A stretch of 39,254 bases of DNA from Pseudomonas sp. GM50 (GCF_000282375.1 NZ_AKJK01000127.1:1-39254); one strand, 5' to 3'. Shown: positions 13,727 through 22,961, numbered from the stretch's first letter. Notes: generated by a model from the letters alone, not told the origin. Program-made: numbers and translations.

Positions 13727-15337
13727 TTATTGCGCAGTGGCTGGTGCCAGAAAAGCGGCTTCCAGCAACTGCTGTGTATACGGATGTTGGGGGGCGGCAA
13801 AGATACTTTGCGCGTCTCCCTGTTCGACCACTTGGCCATGCTTGACCACCATCAGCTGGTGGCTCAGCGCTTTGACGACAGCCAGGTCATGGCTGATAAA
13901 CAAATACGTCAGGTTGTACTTGGTTTGCAGTGAACGTAGTAGCTCCACCACTTGGCGTTGCACGGTGCGGTCGAGGGCCGAAGTCGGCTCGTCCAGCAGA
14001 ATCAACGCCGGTTTTAGCACTAATGCCCGGGCAATGGCGATTCTTTGCCGTTGCCCACCGGAAAATTCGTGGGGGTAGCGGTGCCGGGTTTCCGGGTCCA
14101 GACCTACCTCCTTGAGTGCCGCAATAATCGCTTGTTCCTGTTCTGCCTCGGTGCCCATCTTGTGGATCCGCAGGCCTTCGCCGACGATCTGGCTCACGCA
14201 CATCCGTGGGCTCAGGCTGCCGAAGGGGTCCTGGAACACCACCTGCATTTCCCGTCGCAGCGGTCGAATCTGTTGCTGCGTCAGGCAGTCTAGCTGCTTG
14301 CCTTCAAAACGGATGGCGCCTTTGCTACCGATCAGCCGCAAAATCGCCAGGCCGAGCGTCGACTTGCCGGAACCGCTTTCTCCCACAATCCCCAGGGTCT
14401 GGCCCTGGGGCAGGCTGAAATTGATCCCGTCGACCGCTTTGATATGGTCCACGGTCTTTTTCAGAAAGCCTTTCTTGATCGGGAACCAGACTTTCAGGTC
14501 CTCGACTTGCAGCAAGGGCGGGCCGATAACGTTAGTCGCCGGCTTGCCGCTGGGCTCCGCTGCCAGCAGTTCCCGCGTGTACGGATGCTGCGGCGCGCGG
14601 AACAATTCTTCGCACGATGCCTGTTCGACGATGCAACCGCGCTGCATGACACATACGCGATGCGCAATTCTTCGTACAAGGTTCAAATCGTGACTGATCA
14701 GTAACAATGCCATGCCCAGACGGGCCTGCAATTCCTTGAGCAGTTCGAGAATTTTCAGTTGAACGGTCACGTCCAGGGCGGTGGTCGGTTCGTCGGCGAT
14801 CAGCAATTCCGGCTCGTTGGCCAGGGCCATGGCGATCATCACCCGCTGGCGCTGGCCGCCGGACAACTCGTGGGGCAGGGCCTTGAGACGCTTCTCCGGC
14901 TCAGGAATGCCGACCATCTCCAACAGTTCCAGCGTGCGCTTGGTTGCGACTTTGCCGGTCAGGCCTTTGTGGATGCCCAACACTTCGTTGATCTGCTTCT
15001 CGATCGAATGCAGTGGATTGAGCGAAGTCATCGGCTCCTGGAAGATCATCGCGATCCGGTTGCCGCGGATGTGGCGGATGGTTTTCTCTTTCAGATCCAG
15101 CAGGTTTCGGTCGGAATAAGTGATGGTGCCGGACGGGTGCCTAGCCAGCGGGTAGGGCAGCAGTCGCAGGATCGAGTGGGCGGTCACCGATTTGCCGGAG
15201 CCGCTTTCGCCCACCAGCGCCAGGGTTTCGCCGCGCTTGATGTCGAAGCTCACGCCTTCGACCACCCGCTGCACGCGTTCACCGACGACAAATTCGACGG
15301 CCAGGTCGCGCACTTCGATCAGATTGTCCTGATTCAT
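13727..15337 (-). CDS. nppD: ABC transporter ATP-binding protein, double ATPase (YejF/NppD-like)
   Basis: A 536-residue cytoplasmic ATPase of an oligopeptide-type importer, with two complete nucleotide-binding domains in one chain. Each half has Walker A GESGSGKS (near residues 36 and 311), an ABC signature (LSGGQRQRVMIAMAL and FSGGQRQRIAIARAL) and Walker B (LLIADEPTTALD and LILLDEPTSALD). OppD/F-type C-terminal extensions such as PQHPYTRELL follow each domain. The ATG at 15337 has GAGGAA upstream and lies one base after the stop of the second permease. It is the last gene of the npp operon. The symbol follows the P. aeruginosa Npp transporter for peptidyl nucleosides, as I recall it; E. coli YejF is the other close family member. 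Confidence 0.92.
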   Translation of the reverse strand: MNQDNLIEVRDLAVEFVVGERVQRVVEGVSFDIKRGETLALVGESGSGKSVTAHSILRLLPYPLARHPSGTITYSDRNLLDLKEKTIRHIRGNRIAMIFQEPMTSLNPLHSIEKQINEVLGIHKGLTGKVATKRTLELLEMVGIPEPEKRLKALPHELSGGQRQRVMIAMALANEPELLIADEPTTALDVTVQLKILELLKELQARLGMALLLISHDLNLVRRIAHRVCVMQRGCIVEQASCEELFRAPQHPYTRELLAAEPSGKPATNVIGPPLLQVEDLKVWFPIKKGFLKKTVDHIKAVDGINFSLPQGQTLGIVGESGSGKSTLGLAILRLIGSKGAIRFEGKQLDCLTQQQIRPLRREMQVVFQDPFGSLSPRMCVSQIVGEGLRIHKMGTEAEQEQAIIAALKEVGLDPETRHRYPHEFSGGQRQRIAIARALVLKPALILLDEPTSALDRTVQRQVVELLRSLQTKYNLTYLFISHDLAVVKALSHQLMVVKHGQVVEQGDAQSIFAAPQHPYTQQLLEAAFLAPATAQ

Positions 15338-15338
15338 T

Positions 15339-16358
15339 TCACTTCCTCGGGTCGAAGGCATCGCGAGCGGACTCGCCGATGAACACCAGCAGACTCAACA
15401 TCAGCGCTAGCACCGCAAACGCACTCATACCCAGCCACGGCGCTTGCAGGTTGGATTTGCCCTGGGCCACTAGTTCACCCAGGGACGGCGCGCCCGGCGG
15501 CAGGCCAAAGCCAAGGAAATCCAGGGCGGTCAGGGTGCCGATGGCGCCGGTCAGGATGAACGGCATGAAGGTCATGGTCGAGACCATGGCGTTGGGCAGG
15601 ATGTGGCGGAACATGATCGCACCATTCTGCATGCCCAGCGCCCGCGCCGCGCGCACGTATTCCAGGTTACGACCGCGCAGGAATTCGGCGCGCACCACAT
15701 CCACCAGGCTCATCCACGAGAACAACAGCATGATCCCCAGCAGCCACCAGAAATTTGGCTGCACGAAACTGGCCAGAATGATCAGCAGGTACAGCACCGG
15801 CAACCCGGACCAGATCTCCAGAAAACGCTGCCCGGCCAGATCGACCCAGCCGCCATAAAAACCCTGCAAGGCCCCGGCGATCACGCCGATGATCGAGCTG
15901 AGAATGGTCAGCGTCAAAGCGAACAGCACCGAAATCCGGAAGCCGTAAATCACCCGGGCCAGCACATCGCGCCCCTGATCGTCGGTGCCCAGCAGGTTAT
16001 CGGCCGAAGGCGGCGCCGGGGCCGGGACTTTCAGGTCGTAGTTGATGCTCTGATAGCTGTAGGGGATCGGCGCCCACACCACCCAGGCGTCCTTGGCCTT
16101 GAGCAGTTCGCGGATGTACGGGCTCTTGTAGTTGGCTTCCAGCGGGAATTCGCCACCGAACGCGGTTTCCGGGTAGCGCTTGAGGGCCGGGAAGTACCAA
16201 GCGTTGTCGTAGTGCACCACCAGCGGTTTGTCGTTGGCGATCAGTTCGGCACCGAGGCTTGCGCCGAACAGAATCAGGAACAGCCACAGCGACCACCAGC
16301 CACGCTTGTTGGCCTTGAACAGTTCGAAACGTCGGCGATTGAGAGGGGACAGGTTCAT
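15339..16358 (-). CDS. nppC: ABC transporter permease (YejE/NppC-like)
   Basis: A 339-residue inner-membrane permease of the OppC/DppC type. After a short cytoplasmic N terminus (NRRRFELFKANKRG) comes the first membrane helix (WWSLWLFLILFGASLGAELI). A long periplasmic insert of the YejE kind follows, including YPETAFGGEFPLEANYKSPY, then five more helices with the ATPase-docking EAA loop near YVRAARALGMQNGAIMFRHI. The GTDDQGRDVLARVIYG signature of this permease class is present. GGGAG precedes the ATG at 16358, one base after the stop of the other permease, so translation is coupled. Confidence 0.92.
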   Translation of the reverse strand: MNLSPLNRRRFELFKANKRGWWSLWLFLILFGASLGAELIANDKPLVVHYDNAWYFPALKRYPETAFGGEFPLEANYKSPYIRELLKAKDAWVVWAPIPYSYQSINYDLKVPAPAPPSADNLLGTDDQGRDVLARVIYGFRISVLFALTLTILSSIIGVIAGALQGFYGGWVDLAGQRFLEIWSGLPVLYLLIILASFVQPNFWWLLGIMLLFSWMSLVDVVRAEFLRGRNLEYVRAARALGMQNGAIMFRHILPNAMVSTMTFMPFILTGAIGTLTALDFLGFGLPPGAPSLGELVAQGKSNLQAPWLGMSAFAVLALMLSLLVFIGESARDAFDPRK

Positions 16359-16359
16359 C

Positions 16360-17433
16360 TCAATGCTCCCGGCTTTCGAAGTCGATGCGCGGGTCGACAA
16401 AGGTGTAAGTGAGGTCACCGATCAATTTCACCACCAGCCCCAGCAGGGTGAAGATGAACAGCGTGCCAAAGACAATCGGGTAGTCGCGGTTGATCGCCGC
16501 TTCGAAACTCATCAAACCGAGGCCGTCGAGGGAGAAAATCACCTCAACCAGCAACGAGCCGGTGAAAAAGATCCCGATGAACGCCGACGGGAAACCGGCG
16601 ATCACCAGCAGCATGGCGTTGCGAAACACATGGCCGTAGAGCACGCGATGGCGGGTCAGGCCCTTGGCCTTGGCGGTGACCACGTATTGCTTGTTGATTT
16701 CATCAAGGAAGCTGTTCTTGGTCAGCAGTGTCATGGTTGCGAAGTTGCCGATCACCAGTGCGGTCACCGGCAGTGCCAGGTGCCAGAAATAATCGAGGAT
16801 CTTGCCGCCGGTGCTCAGCTCGTCGAAGTTGTTCGAAGTCAGGCCCCGTAGCGGAAACCAGTCGAAATAGCTGCCGCCGGCGAACACCACAATCAGCAGG
16901 ATGGCGAACAGGAACGCCGGGATCGCGTAACCGACGATGATCGCCGAACTGGTCCAGACGTCGAAGTGGCTGCCGTGTCGCGTCGCCTTGGCGATCCCCA
17001 GCGGAATCGACACCAGGTACATGATCAGCGTGCTCCACAGCCCCAGGGAGATCGACACCGGCATCTTTTCCTTGATCAGGTCGATGACCTTGGCGTCGCG
17101 GAAGAAGCTGTCGCCGAAATCCAGGGTGGCGTAGTTCTTGATCATGATCCACAAACGTTCCGGCGCCGATTTATCGAAGCCGTACATGTGCTCGATTTCC
17201 TTGACCAGCGCCGGGTCCAGGCCCTGTGCACCGCGATAGGCGGAACCTGCCACCGACACCTCGGCACCGCCGCCGGCAATGCGGCTGGTGGCGCCTTCGA
17301 AGCCTTCGAGCTTGGCGATCATCTGTTCCACCGGCCCGCCGGGAGCGGCCTGGATGATCACGAAGTTGATCAGCAAAATGCCGAGCAGGGTCGGGATGAT
17401 CAGCAGCAGTCGCCGAAAAATATACGCCAGCAT
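16360..17433 (-). CDS. nppB: ABC transporter permease (YejB/NppB-like)
   Basis: A 357-residue inner-membrane permease of the OppB/DppB type. The first helix is MLAYIFRRLLLIIPTLLGIL followed by FVIIQAAPGGPVEQM. The YejB-specific periplasmic insert with GGGAEVSVAGSAYRGAQGLD comes next. Five further helices follow, with the EAA-like YVVTAKAKGLTRHRVLYGH loop for ATPase contact and a C terminus ending in YTFVDPRIDFESREH. GGAG lies upstream of the ATG. It begins 4 bases after the second solute-binding protein gene and ends one base before nppC. Confidence 0.93.
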   Translation of the reverse strand: MLAYIFRRLLLIIPTLLGILLINFVIIQAAPGGPVEQMIAKLEGFEGATSRIAGGGAEVSVAGSAYRGAQGLDPALVKEIEHMYGFDKSAPERLWIMIKNYATLDFGDSFFRDAKVIDLIKEKMPVSISLGLWSTLIMYLVSIPLGIAKATRHGSHFDVWTSSAIIVGYAIPAFLFAILLIVVFAGGSYFDWFPLRGLTSNNFDELSTGGKILDYFWHLALPVTALVIGNFATMTLLTKNSFLDEINKQYVVTAKAKGLTRHRVLYGHVFRNAMLLVIAGFPSAFIGIFFTGSLLVEVIFSLDGLGLMSFEAAINRDYPIVFGTLFIFTLLGLVVKLIGDLTYTFVDPRIDFESREH

Positions 17434-17437
17434 CTGA

Positions 17438-19279
17438 TTACTCCGTGCCCGCAGGGTCGGCTTGCAGTTTGGTTTCGACTTCTATCGGCAATGTCGCGTT
17501 GGGCTTGACCCACCAGGTATTGATGCCGATGTCATATTTGGGCGAAACCTTCGGGTGGCCGATGTGGCTCCAGTACGCCACGCGCCAAGTCTTGATGTGC
17601 CAGTTGGGGATCACGTAATAGCCCCATTGCAGCACCCGGTCCAGCGCCCTGGCGTGGGCCACCAGGCTTTGGCGTGAGTCGGCGTTGATCAGTTGCTCGA
17701 CCAGTTGATCCACCACCGGGTCTTTCAGGCCCATGGAGTTGCGGCTGCCCGGTTTGTCGGCAGCGGCAGTCATCCAGAACTCGCGCTGTTCGTTACCCGG
17801 CGAGTTGGACTGCGGGAAACTGCCGACGATCATGTCGAAATCCCGGGAGCGCACGCGGTTGATGTATTGCGAGACGTCGACGCGGCGGATCACCAGGTCG
17901 ATGCCCAGGTCGCTGAGGTTGCGCTTGAACGGCAGCAGCACCCGCTCGAACTCGGTCTGGGCCAGCAGGAATTCGATGGTCACCGGTTTGCCGGTGGCGT
18001 CGACCATCTTGTCATCGACGATCCGCCAGCCCGCCTCTTGCAGCAGTTGATAGGCCTTGCGCTGCTGGGTGCGGATCATGCCGCTGGCGTCGGTCACCGG
18101 GTTCTGGAACGCCTCGCTGAACACCTGCTCGGGAATCTTGCCGCGGAACGGGTCGAGGATCGCCAGTTGATCTGCGTCCGGCAGGCCGGTGGCGGCCATT
18201 TCCGAGTTTTCGAAGTAACTGCGGGTGCGCGCGTAAGCACCGTTGAACAGTTGCTTGTTGGTCCATTCGAAATCCAGCAACAGGGTCAGTGCCTGACGCA
18301 CACGCACATCCTGAAACACCGGGCGGCGCAGGTTGAACACGAAGCCTTGCATGCCGGTGGGGTTGCCGTTGGCGATCTCTTCCTTGATCAGCCGGCCTTC
18401 GGTCACTGCCGGAATGTTGTAGGCCTTGGCCCAGTTTTTCGCGGCCATTTCCAGCCAGTAGTCGAACTGACCGGCCTTGAGTGCTTCCAGCGCGACGGTG
18501 TTGTCGCGGTAGTAGTCGGTGGTCAGCACGTCGAAGTTGTAGAAGCCACGATTGACCGGCAGGTCCTTGCCCCAGTAATCCTTGACCCGCTCATAGCGCA
18601 CCGAACGTCCGGCCTTCACTTCGCTGACTTTGTACGGGCCGCTGCCCAGCGGCAGTTCCAGGTTGCCCTTGTTGAAGTCGCGGGTGGCCCACCAATGCTT
18701 GGGCAGCACCGGCAACTGGCCGAGGATCAGCGGCAATTCGCGGTTATTGTTGTGCTTGAACTTGAACAGCACTTTGAGCGGGTCTTCGGCGACCACTTCT
18801 TCCACGTCGCTGTAATAGCCGCGGTAGAGCGGGGCGCCGTCCTTGATCAGGGTCTGGAAGCTGAACACCACGTCTTCGGCACGCACCGGGTGGCCGTCGT
18901 GGAAGCGTGCTTCGGGACGCAGGTAGAAGCGCACCCAGCTGTTGTCCGGGGCTTTCTCGATTTTGCCGGCGATCAGGCCATATTCGGTAAACGGCTCATC
19001 CAGACCCTGTTTGGCCAGGGTGTCGTAGATCATGCTGATGTCGTCGGCCGGCACGCCTTTGTTGATGAACGGGTTGAGGCTGTCAAAGCCACCGAACCCG
19101 GCCTGACGGAAGATCCCGCCCTTGGGGGCGTCGGGGTTTACGTAATCGAAGTGTTTGAAGTCTGCCGGGTATTTCGGCGGCTCGTTGTACAGGGTCAAGG
19201 CATGTTGCGGGGCGGCGCAGGCCAGCCCGGCGAACAACAGACCGCTGGCCTGCAAGAGCAAGGCGCGTACGGGGATCAT
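17438..19279 (-). CDS. nppA2: periplasmic solute-binding protein (YejA/NppA2-like)
   Basis: A 613-residue periplasmic binding protein of the peptide/nickel (SBP_bac_5) family. The signal peptide is MIPVRALLLQASGLLFAGLA to about residue 23, then mature ALTLYNEPPKYPADFKHF. Family signatures include FDYVNPDAPKGG, FYLRPEARFHDGHPVRAEDV, PLGSGPYKVSEVKAG and the C-terminal YVIPNWHIKTWRVAYW of the YejA branch. GGAGAAAG precedes the ATG at 19279; the start overlaps the stop of the upstream paralogue as ATGA. The two binding proteins share the same length class and motif order and so arose by duplication. They probably feed one permease pair with different ligands. Confidence 0.92.
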   Translation of the reverse strand: MIPVRALLLQASGLLFAGLACAAPQHALTLYNEPPKYPADFKHFDYVNPDAPKGGIFRQAGFGGFDSLNPFINKGVPADDISMIYDTLAKQGLDEPFTEYGLIAGKIEKAPDNSWVRFYLRPEARFHDGHPVRAEDVVFSFQTLIKDGAPLYRGYYSDVEEVVAEDPLKVLFKFKHNNNRELPLILGQLPVLPKHWWATRDFNKGNLELPLGSGPYKVSEVKAGRSVRYERVKDYWGKDLPVNRGFYNFDVLTTDYYRDNTVALEALKAGQFDYWLEMAAKNWAKAYNIPAVTEGRLIKEEIANGNPTGMQGFVFNLRRPVFQDVRVRQALTLLLDFEWTNKQLFNGAYARTRSYFENSEMAATGLPDADQLAILDPFRGKIPEQVFSEAFQNPVTDASGMIRTQQRKAYQLLQEAGWRIVDDKMVDATGKPVTIEFLLAQTEFERVLLPFKRNLSDLGIDLVIRRVDVSQYINRVRSRDFDMIVGSFPQSNSPGNEQREFWMTAAADKPGSRNSMGLKDPVVDQLVEQLINADSRQSLVAHARALDRVLQWGYYVIPNWHIKTWRVAYWSHIGHPKVSPKYDIGINTWWVKPNATLPIEVETKLQADPAGTE

Positions 19280-21108
19280 TGATCTTTCTCCGAAGATTTC
19301 AGCCACCACGCGCTCAGGCCCAGGGTGTAGGGCGGCGTAGTGACGAAGGCGAACCGGTTGCGGTAGGCCAGGCGGTGATAATTGAGGTACCAGTTGGGAA
19401 TGATGTAGTGCTGCCACAGCAGCACCCGGTCCAGCGCCTTGCCGGCGGCGACTTGTGCATCACGGGTCTGGGCGGCGAGCAGTTGTTCGAGTAAATGGTC
19501 GACCACCGGGTTGGCGATACCTGCGTAATTCTTGCTGCCCTTGACCCCGACCTGGCTGGAGTGGAAGTACTGCCATTGCTCCAGGCCCGGGCTGAGGGTC
19601 TGGTTGAGGGGCATCAGGATCATGTCGAAATCGAACTGATCGAGGCGTTGTTTGTATTGGGCGCGATCAACCGTGCGCAGCCGTGCGTCGATGCCGATAC
19701 TGGCGAGGTTCTCGACGTAGGGCTGAAGGATGCGCTCCAGGTTCGGGTTGACCAGCAGGATCTCGAAACGCAACGGTTGGCCGATGGTGTTCTGCAGTCG
19801 CTGACCGTTGAGCTTCCAGCCGGCCTCGGCGAGCAGCTCCAGGGCCTTGCGCATGGTTTCCCGCGGAATGCCGCGGCCTTCGGTCTGCGGCAGGCTGAAC
19901 GGCTCGGTGAGCAGCTTGGCGGGCAACTGATCGCGATAGGGCTTGAGCAGCAGCCACTCATGACCGACTGGCAGCCCGGTCGCGGAGAACTCGCTGTTGG
20001 GGTAATAACTCATGGCGCGCTTGTAGGCGCCGCTGAACAGCGTGCGGTTGGTCCACTCGAAGTCGAACATCAGCCCCAGCGCTTCGCGGACCTTGGCCTC
20101 GGCGAAAGTGGGTCGCCGGGTGTTCATGAACAGGCCCTGGCTCTGGGTGGGAATCTGGTGCGCGATTTGCGCCTTGATCACATCGCCACGGCGCACGGCC
20201 GGGAAGTTGTAACCGTTGGCCCAGTTCTTCGCCTGGTGTTCGATGTAGATGTCGAACTCACCGGCCTTGAACGCTTCGAAAGCCACGTCGCTGTCACGGT
20301 AGAACTCGACTTCCATGCGATCGACGTTGTACTTGCCGCGATTGACCGGCAGGTCTTTGCCCCAGTAATCCTTGACCCGTTCGAAGACGATCTGCCGCCC
20401 GGGCGTTACCGAGGTGATGCGATACGGCCCGCTGCCCAATGGCGGCTCGAAGGTGGTGGCCTTGAAATCGCGACCTTCCCAGTAATGCTGGGGCAACACC
20501 GGCAACTCGCCCAGGCGCAGGATCAGCAGCGGATTACCGGAGCGTTTGAAGACGAAACGGATGCGCCGTGGGTTGAGGATATCGACCCGCGACACTTCCT
20601 GAAGGTTGGTGCGGTATTGCGGGTGACCTTCCTTGAGCAGCAAACGATAAGAGAACGCCACGTCGTAAGCGGTGATCGGTGTGCCATCGTGGAAACGCGC
20701 TTCGGGGCGCAGGTTGAACACCACCCAGCTGCGGTCCTCGCTGTATTCCACCGATTGGGCAATCAGGCCATAACTGGAGGTCGGCTCATCGCCGGAGGGC
20801 GCGTATTGGCCGGTGCCGACCATCAACGGTTCATTGAGCTCGTTGATGCCGTATTGCAGGAAGTTGGCGGTGGAAACCGGGCTCGAACCTTTGAAGGTGT
20901 ATGGGTTGAGCGTATCGAAGGTGCCAAATGCCATCACCCGCAACGTACCGCCCTTGGGCGCTTGCGGGTTGACCCAGTCGAAGTGGGTAAATCTGGCCGG
21001 GTACTTGAGCGTGCCGAACTGCGCATAACCATGGCTTTCGCTGATCGTCGCGCTTGCGGGGGAGCTCAAGGCCAGGCTGATCAGGAGCAGGAGGAGGGGA
21101 CGCTTCAA
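19276..21108 (-). CDS. nppA1: periplasmic solute-binding protein (YejA/NppA1-like)
   Basis: A 610-residue periplasmic binding protein, first gene of the npp operon and paralogue of the next gene. The signal peptide is MKRPLLLLLISLALSSPASA. Mature motifs parallel NppA2: FDWVNPQAPKGGTLRVMAFG, FNLRPEARFHDGTPITAYDV, PLGSGPYRITSVTPG, YIIPNWYLNYHRLAYRNRF. The initiator codon is TTG: no ATG or GTG gives a complete signal peptide, and there is no strong ribosome site, which suggests low translation. Together with nppA2, nppB, nppC and nppD it makes a microcin-C/Yej-like importer. In P. aeruginosa this system takes up peptidyl nucleoside antibiotics such as pacidamycin; the physiological substrate here is inferred to be peptide-like. 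Confidence 0.91.
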   Translation of the reverse strand: MKRPLLLLLISLALSSPASATISESHGYAQFGTLKYPARFTHFDWVNPQAPKGGTLRVMAFGTFDTLNPYTFKGSSPVSTANFLQYGINELNEPLMVGTGQYAPSGDEPTSSYGLIAQSVEYSEDRSWVVFNLRPEARFHDGTPITAYDVAFSYRLLLKEGHPQYRTNLQEVSRVDILNPRRIRFVFKRSGNPLLILRLGELPVLPQHYWEGRDFKATTFEPPLGSGPYRITSVTPGRQIVFERVKDYWGKDLPVNRGKYNVDRMEVEFYRDSDVAFEAFKAGEFDIYIEHQAKNWANGYNFPAVRRGDVIKAQIAHQIPTQSQGLFMNTRRPTFAEAKVREALGLMFDFEWTNRTLFSGAYKRAMSYYPNSEFSATGLPVGHEWLLLKPYRDQLPAKLLTEPFSLPQTEGRGIPRETMRKALELLAEAGWKLNGQRLQNTIGQPLRFEILLVNPNLERILQPYVENLASIGIDARLRTVDRAQYKQRLDQFDFDMILMPLNQTLSPGLEQWQYFHSSQVGVKGSKNYAGIANPVVDHLLEQLLAAQTRDAQVAAGKALDRVLLWQHYIIPNWYLNYHRLAYRNRFAFVTTPPYTLGLSAWWLKSSEKDQ

Positions 21109-21470
21109 GTCAGAGATCCGATCCAGGCGGCTTGGGCTTTGTGGGCCGTACAGTAACAGCTTGTATCGACAGGAAAAAGACGGGGGGTTAATGCGTTGTT
21201 AATTGTTGTGTGATGGGCCGGCGGATCGCAAAACCTGTGGTGAGGGAGCTTGTCTGTACTGACGGAGCTTGCCTGTGGCGAGGGGGCTGTTGTGGCGAGG
21301 GGGCTTGCCCCCGTTCGGCTGCGCAGCAGTCGTAAATCCTGCGAATGCGGTGGATTTGAAAAAATGCCGGGGCCGCTTCGCGACCCAACGGGGGCAAGCC
21401 CCCTCGCCACAACAGCCCTCTCACCACAACAGCGCTCAAACCACAAAAGCCCCTCGACAGGGCGTGCTGT
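21109..21470. other. intergenic region between nppA1 and mltD with nested REP sequences
   Basis: About 360 bases. The nppA1-proximal 130 bases should hold the npp promoter, but I cannot point to a convincing one. From about 21238 to 21440 it is filled by a REP doublet (21291-21411) flanked on both sides by degenerate extra half-copies such as GTGGTGAGGGAGCTTG, GTGGCGAGGGGGCT and CCCTCTCACCACAACAGC. No gene is supported. Confidence 0.75.
21291..21411. repeat. REP/REPIN doublet (GTGGCGAGGGGGCTTGCCCCC class)
   Basis: Perfect 25-base inverted arms at 21291-21315 and 21387-21411. The whole element is nearly the same as the one at 26150-26269, with about seven differences in 120 bases, including the inner GGCTGCGCAGCAGTCGTAAA segment, so the two are recent copies of one mobile unit. 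Confidence 0.9.
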
Positions 21471-22925
21471 TTAATGCGGCGAAGCAACCGTCAGCATCTG
21501 CCCCGGCTTCAGCGCCTGGCCAACCCGAGGGTTCCAGCGCTTGAGGTGCTGCATTTCAACGTTGAAGCGTTTGGCGACCATGTATAGCGAGTCGCCTTGC
21601 TTGACCTTGTACTGGGTCTGTTGCGTCTTGTTGGTTACCTTGCCGTTGGTCTTGCTGTTCGCCGCGACCACGGTGTTGACGCGTCCGGATTTGCGCTTGG
21701 TGGTGTCCTGCATCACCAGGGTCTGGCCGACCTTGAGGTCTTTGCCGTTCAGCTTGTTCCAGCGTTGCAGGTCTTTGACCTCGACCTTGTTGGCCTTGGC
21801 GATGGTGCCCAGATTGTCGCCGCGTTTGACCCGATAGGCGCGCTTGAGGCTGGCGATTTCGCTGTCGTCTGCACCTTCGAACACCGGCTTGAGCGATCGC
21901 TGGCTGATCAACTCTTCAGGGCGCATGGTCGACAGGCTGGCGGTCAGCAGTTGCGCCTTGGACGTTGGCACCAGCAGATGCTGGGGGCCGTCGATGGTGG
22001 TGCGCTGCTTGAAGGCCGGGTTGAGCTGGAACAGTTCGTCTTCGTCGATATTGGCCACCGCGGCAACCTTGGACAGGTCCATGCGCTGGTTGATTTCGAC
22101 GACCTGGAAGTACGGTTCGTTGGCGATCGGGTTGAGGTTCACGCCATAGGCGTCGGGTGCCAGGACCACTTGCGACAGGGCCAGCAGCTTCGGCACATAG
22201 GCCTGGGTTTCCGCTGGCAGCGGCAGGTTCCAGTAGTCGGTTGGCAGGCCGAGTCGTTCGTTGCGCTCGATGGCCCGGCTGACCGTGCCTTCGCCGGCGT
22301 TGTAGGCCGCCAGGGCCAGCAGCCAGTCGCCGTTGAACATATCGTGCAGGCGGGTCAGGTAATCCATGGCCGCGGTGGTCGAGGCGGTGATGTCGCGACG
22401 GCCATCATAGAAGCGGGTCTGACGCAGGTTGAAGTAGCGCCCGGTGGACGGAATGAATTGCCAAAGACCCACCGCGTCGGCCCGTGAATAGGCCATCGGG
22501 TTGTAGGCGCTTTCAATTACCGGCAACAGCGCCAGTTCCAGCGGCATGTTGCGTTCTTCAAGGCGTTCGACGATGTAGTGAATGTAGAGGCTGCCGCGTT
22601 CGCCGGCATTTTCGAGGAAGGACGGGTTACTGGCGAACCACAGGCGCTGTTGCTCGATGCGCGGGTTGACACCCAGGTTGTCCTGCAACTGGAAGCCCTG
22701 GCGCATGCGCTCCCAGACGTCCTGTGGAATTTGTGGTGTTGGTTTTTCGCTGAGCCAGATAGGTTTCTGCTTGGCTCGAGCGGCGATATTCGGAGTGTGT
22801 GTCGCTTCGGTCTGCGGCACATGGCTCGAGCAGCCCGCCAAAGTGGCGGACACAGCCACCGCGATGGCTTGAGCCAAGCGGGTCAATGCGTCTGAATTGA
22901 TGGCTTTACGAATAGGTGACGACAT
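21471..22925 (-). CDS. mltD: membrane-bound lytic murein transglycosylase D
   Basis: A 484-residue lipoprotein that cleaves peptidoglycan glycan strands with formation of 1,6-anhydromuropeptides. The lipobox is LAGC at 29-32 with C32 the lipidation site. The SLT catalytic domain is at about 115-250, with E138 in LLPVIESAYNP as the catalytic acid, followed by SRADAVGLWQFIPSTGRYF and LALAAYNAGEG. The C-terminal part has a degenerate and two clear LysM peptidoglycan-binding repeats (YRVKRGDNLGTIAKANKVEV and YKVKQGDSLYMVAKRFNVEM). The ATG at 22925 gives the proper signal sequence. A near-consensus sigma-70 promoter lies just upstream, so it is transcribed on its own. The REP-filled gap separates it from npp. 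Confidence 0.95.
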   Translation of the reverse strand: MSSPIRKAINSDALTRLAQAIAVAVSATLAGCSSHVPQTEATHTPNIAARAKQKPIWLSEKPTPQIPQDVWERMRQGFQLQDNLGVNPRIEQQRLWFASNPSFLENAGERGSLYIHYIVERLEERNMPLELALLPVIESAYNPMAYSRADAVGLWQFIPSTGRYFNLRQTRFYDGRRDITASTTAAMDYLTRLHDMFNGDWLLALAAYNAGEGTVSRAIERNERLGLPTDYWNLPLPAETQAYVPKLLALSQVVLAPDAYGVNLNPIANEPYFQVVEINQRMDLSKVAAVANIDEDELFQLNPAFKQRTTIDGPQHLLVPTSKAQLLTASLSTMRPEELISQRSLKPVFEGADDSEIASLKRAYRVKRGDNLGTIAKANKVEVKDLQRWNKLNGKDLKVGQTLVMQDTTKRKSGRVNTVVAANSKTNGKVTNKTQQTQYKVKQGDSLYMVAKRFNVEMQHLKRWNPRVGQALKPGQMLTVASPH

Positions 22926-22961
22926 TGGCTGGAAGTAAGTTCCGGGCAAAAATGTCGGGCG

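Noticed and set aside
17693..21156. Two plus-strand frames of over 500 codons opposite nppA2 and nppA1
   Set aside because: Shadows of two genes with clear signal peptides and binding-protein motifs; the two antisense frames look alike only because the sense genes are paralogues.
21188..21487. Small frames across the REP region between nppA1 and mltD
   Set aside because: The translated sequences are those typical of REP elements (repeats such as GLAPVRLRSSRKS) and recur at other REP sites in this window.
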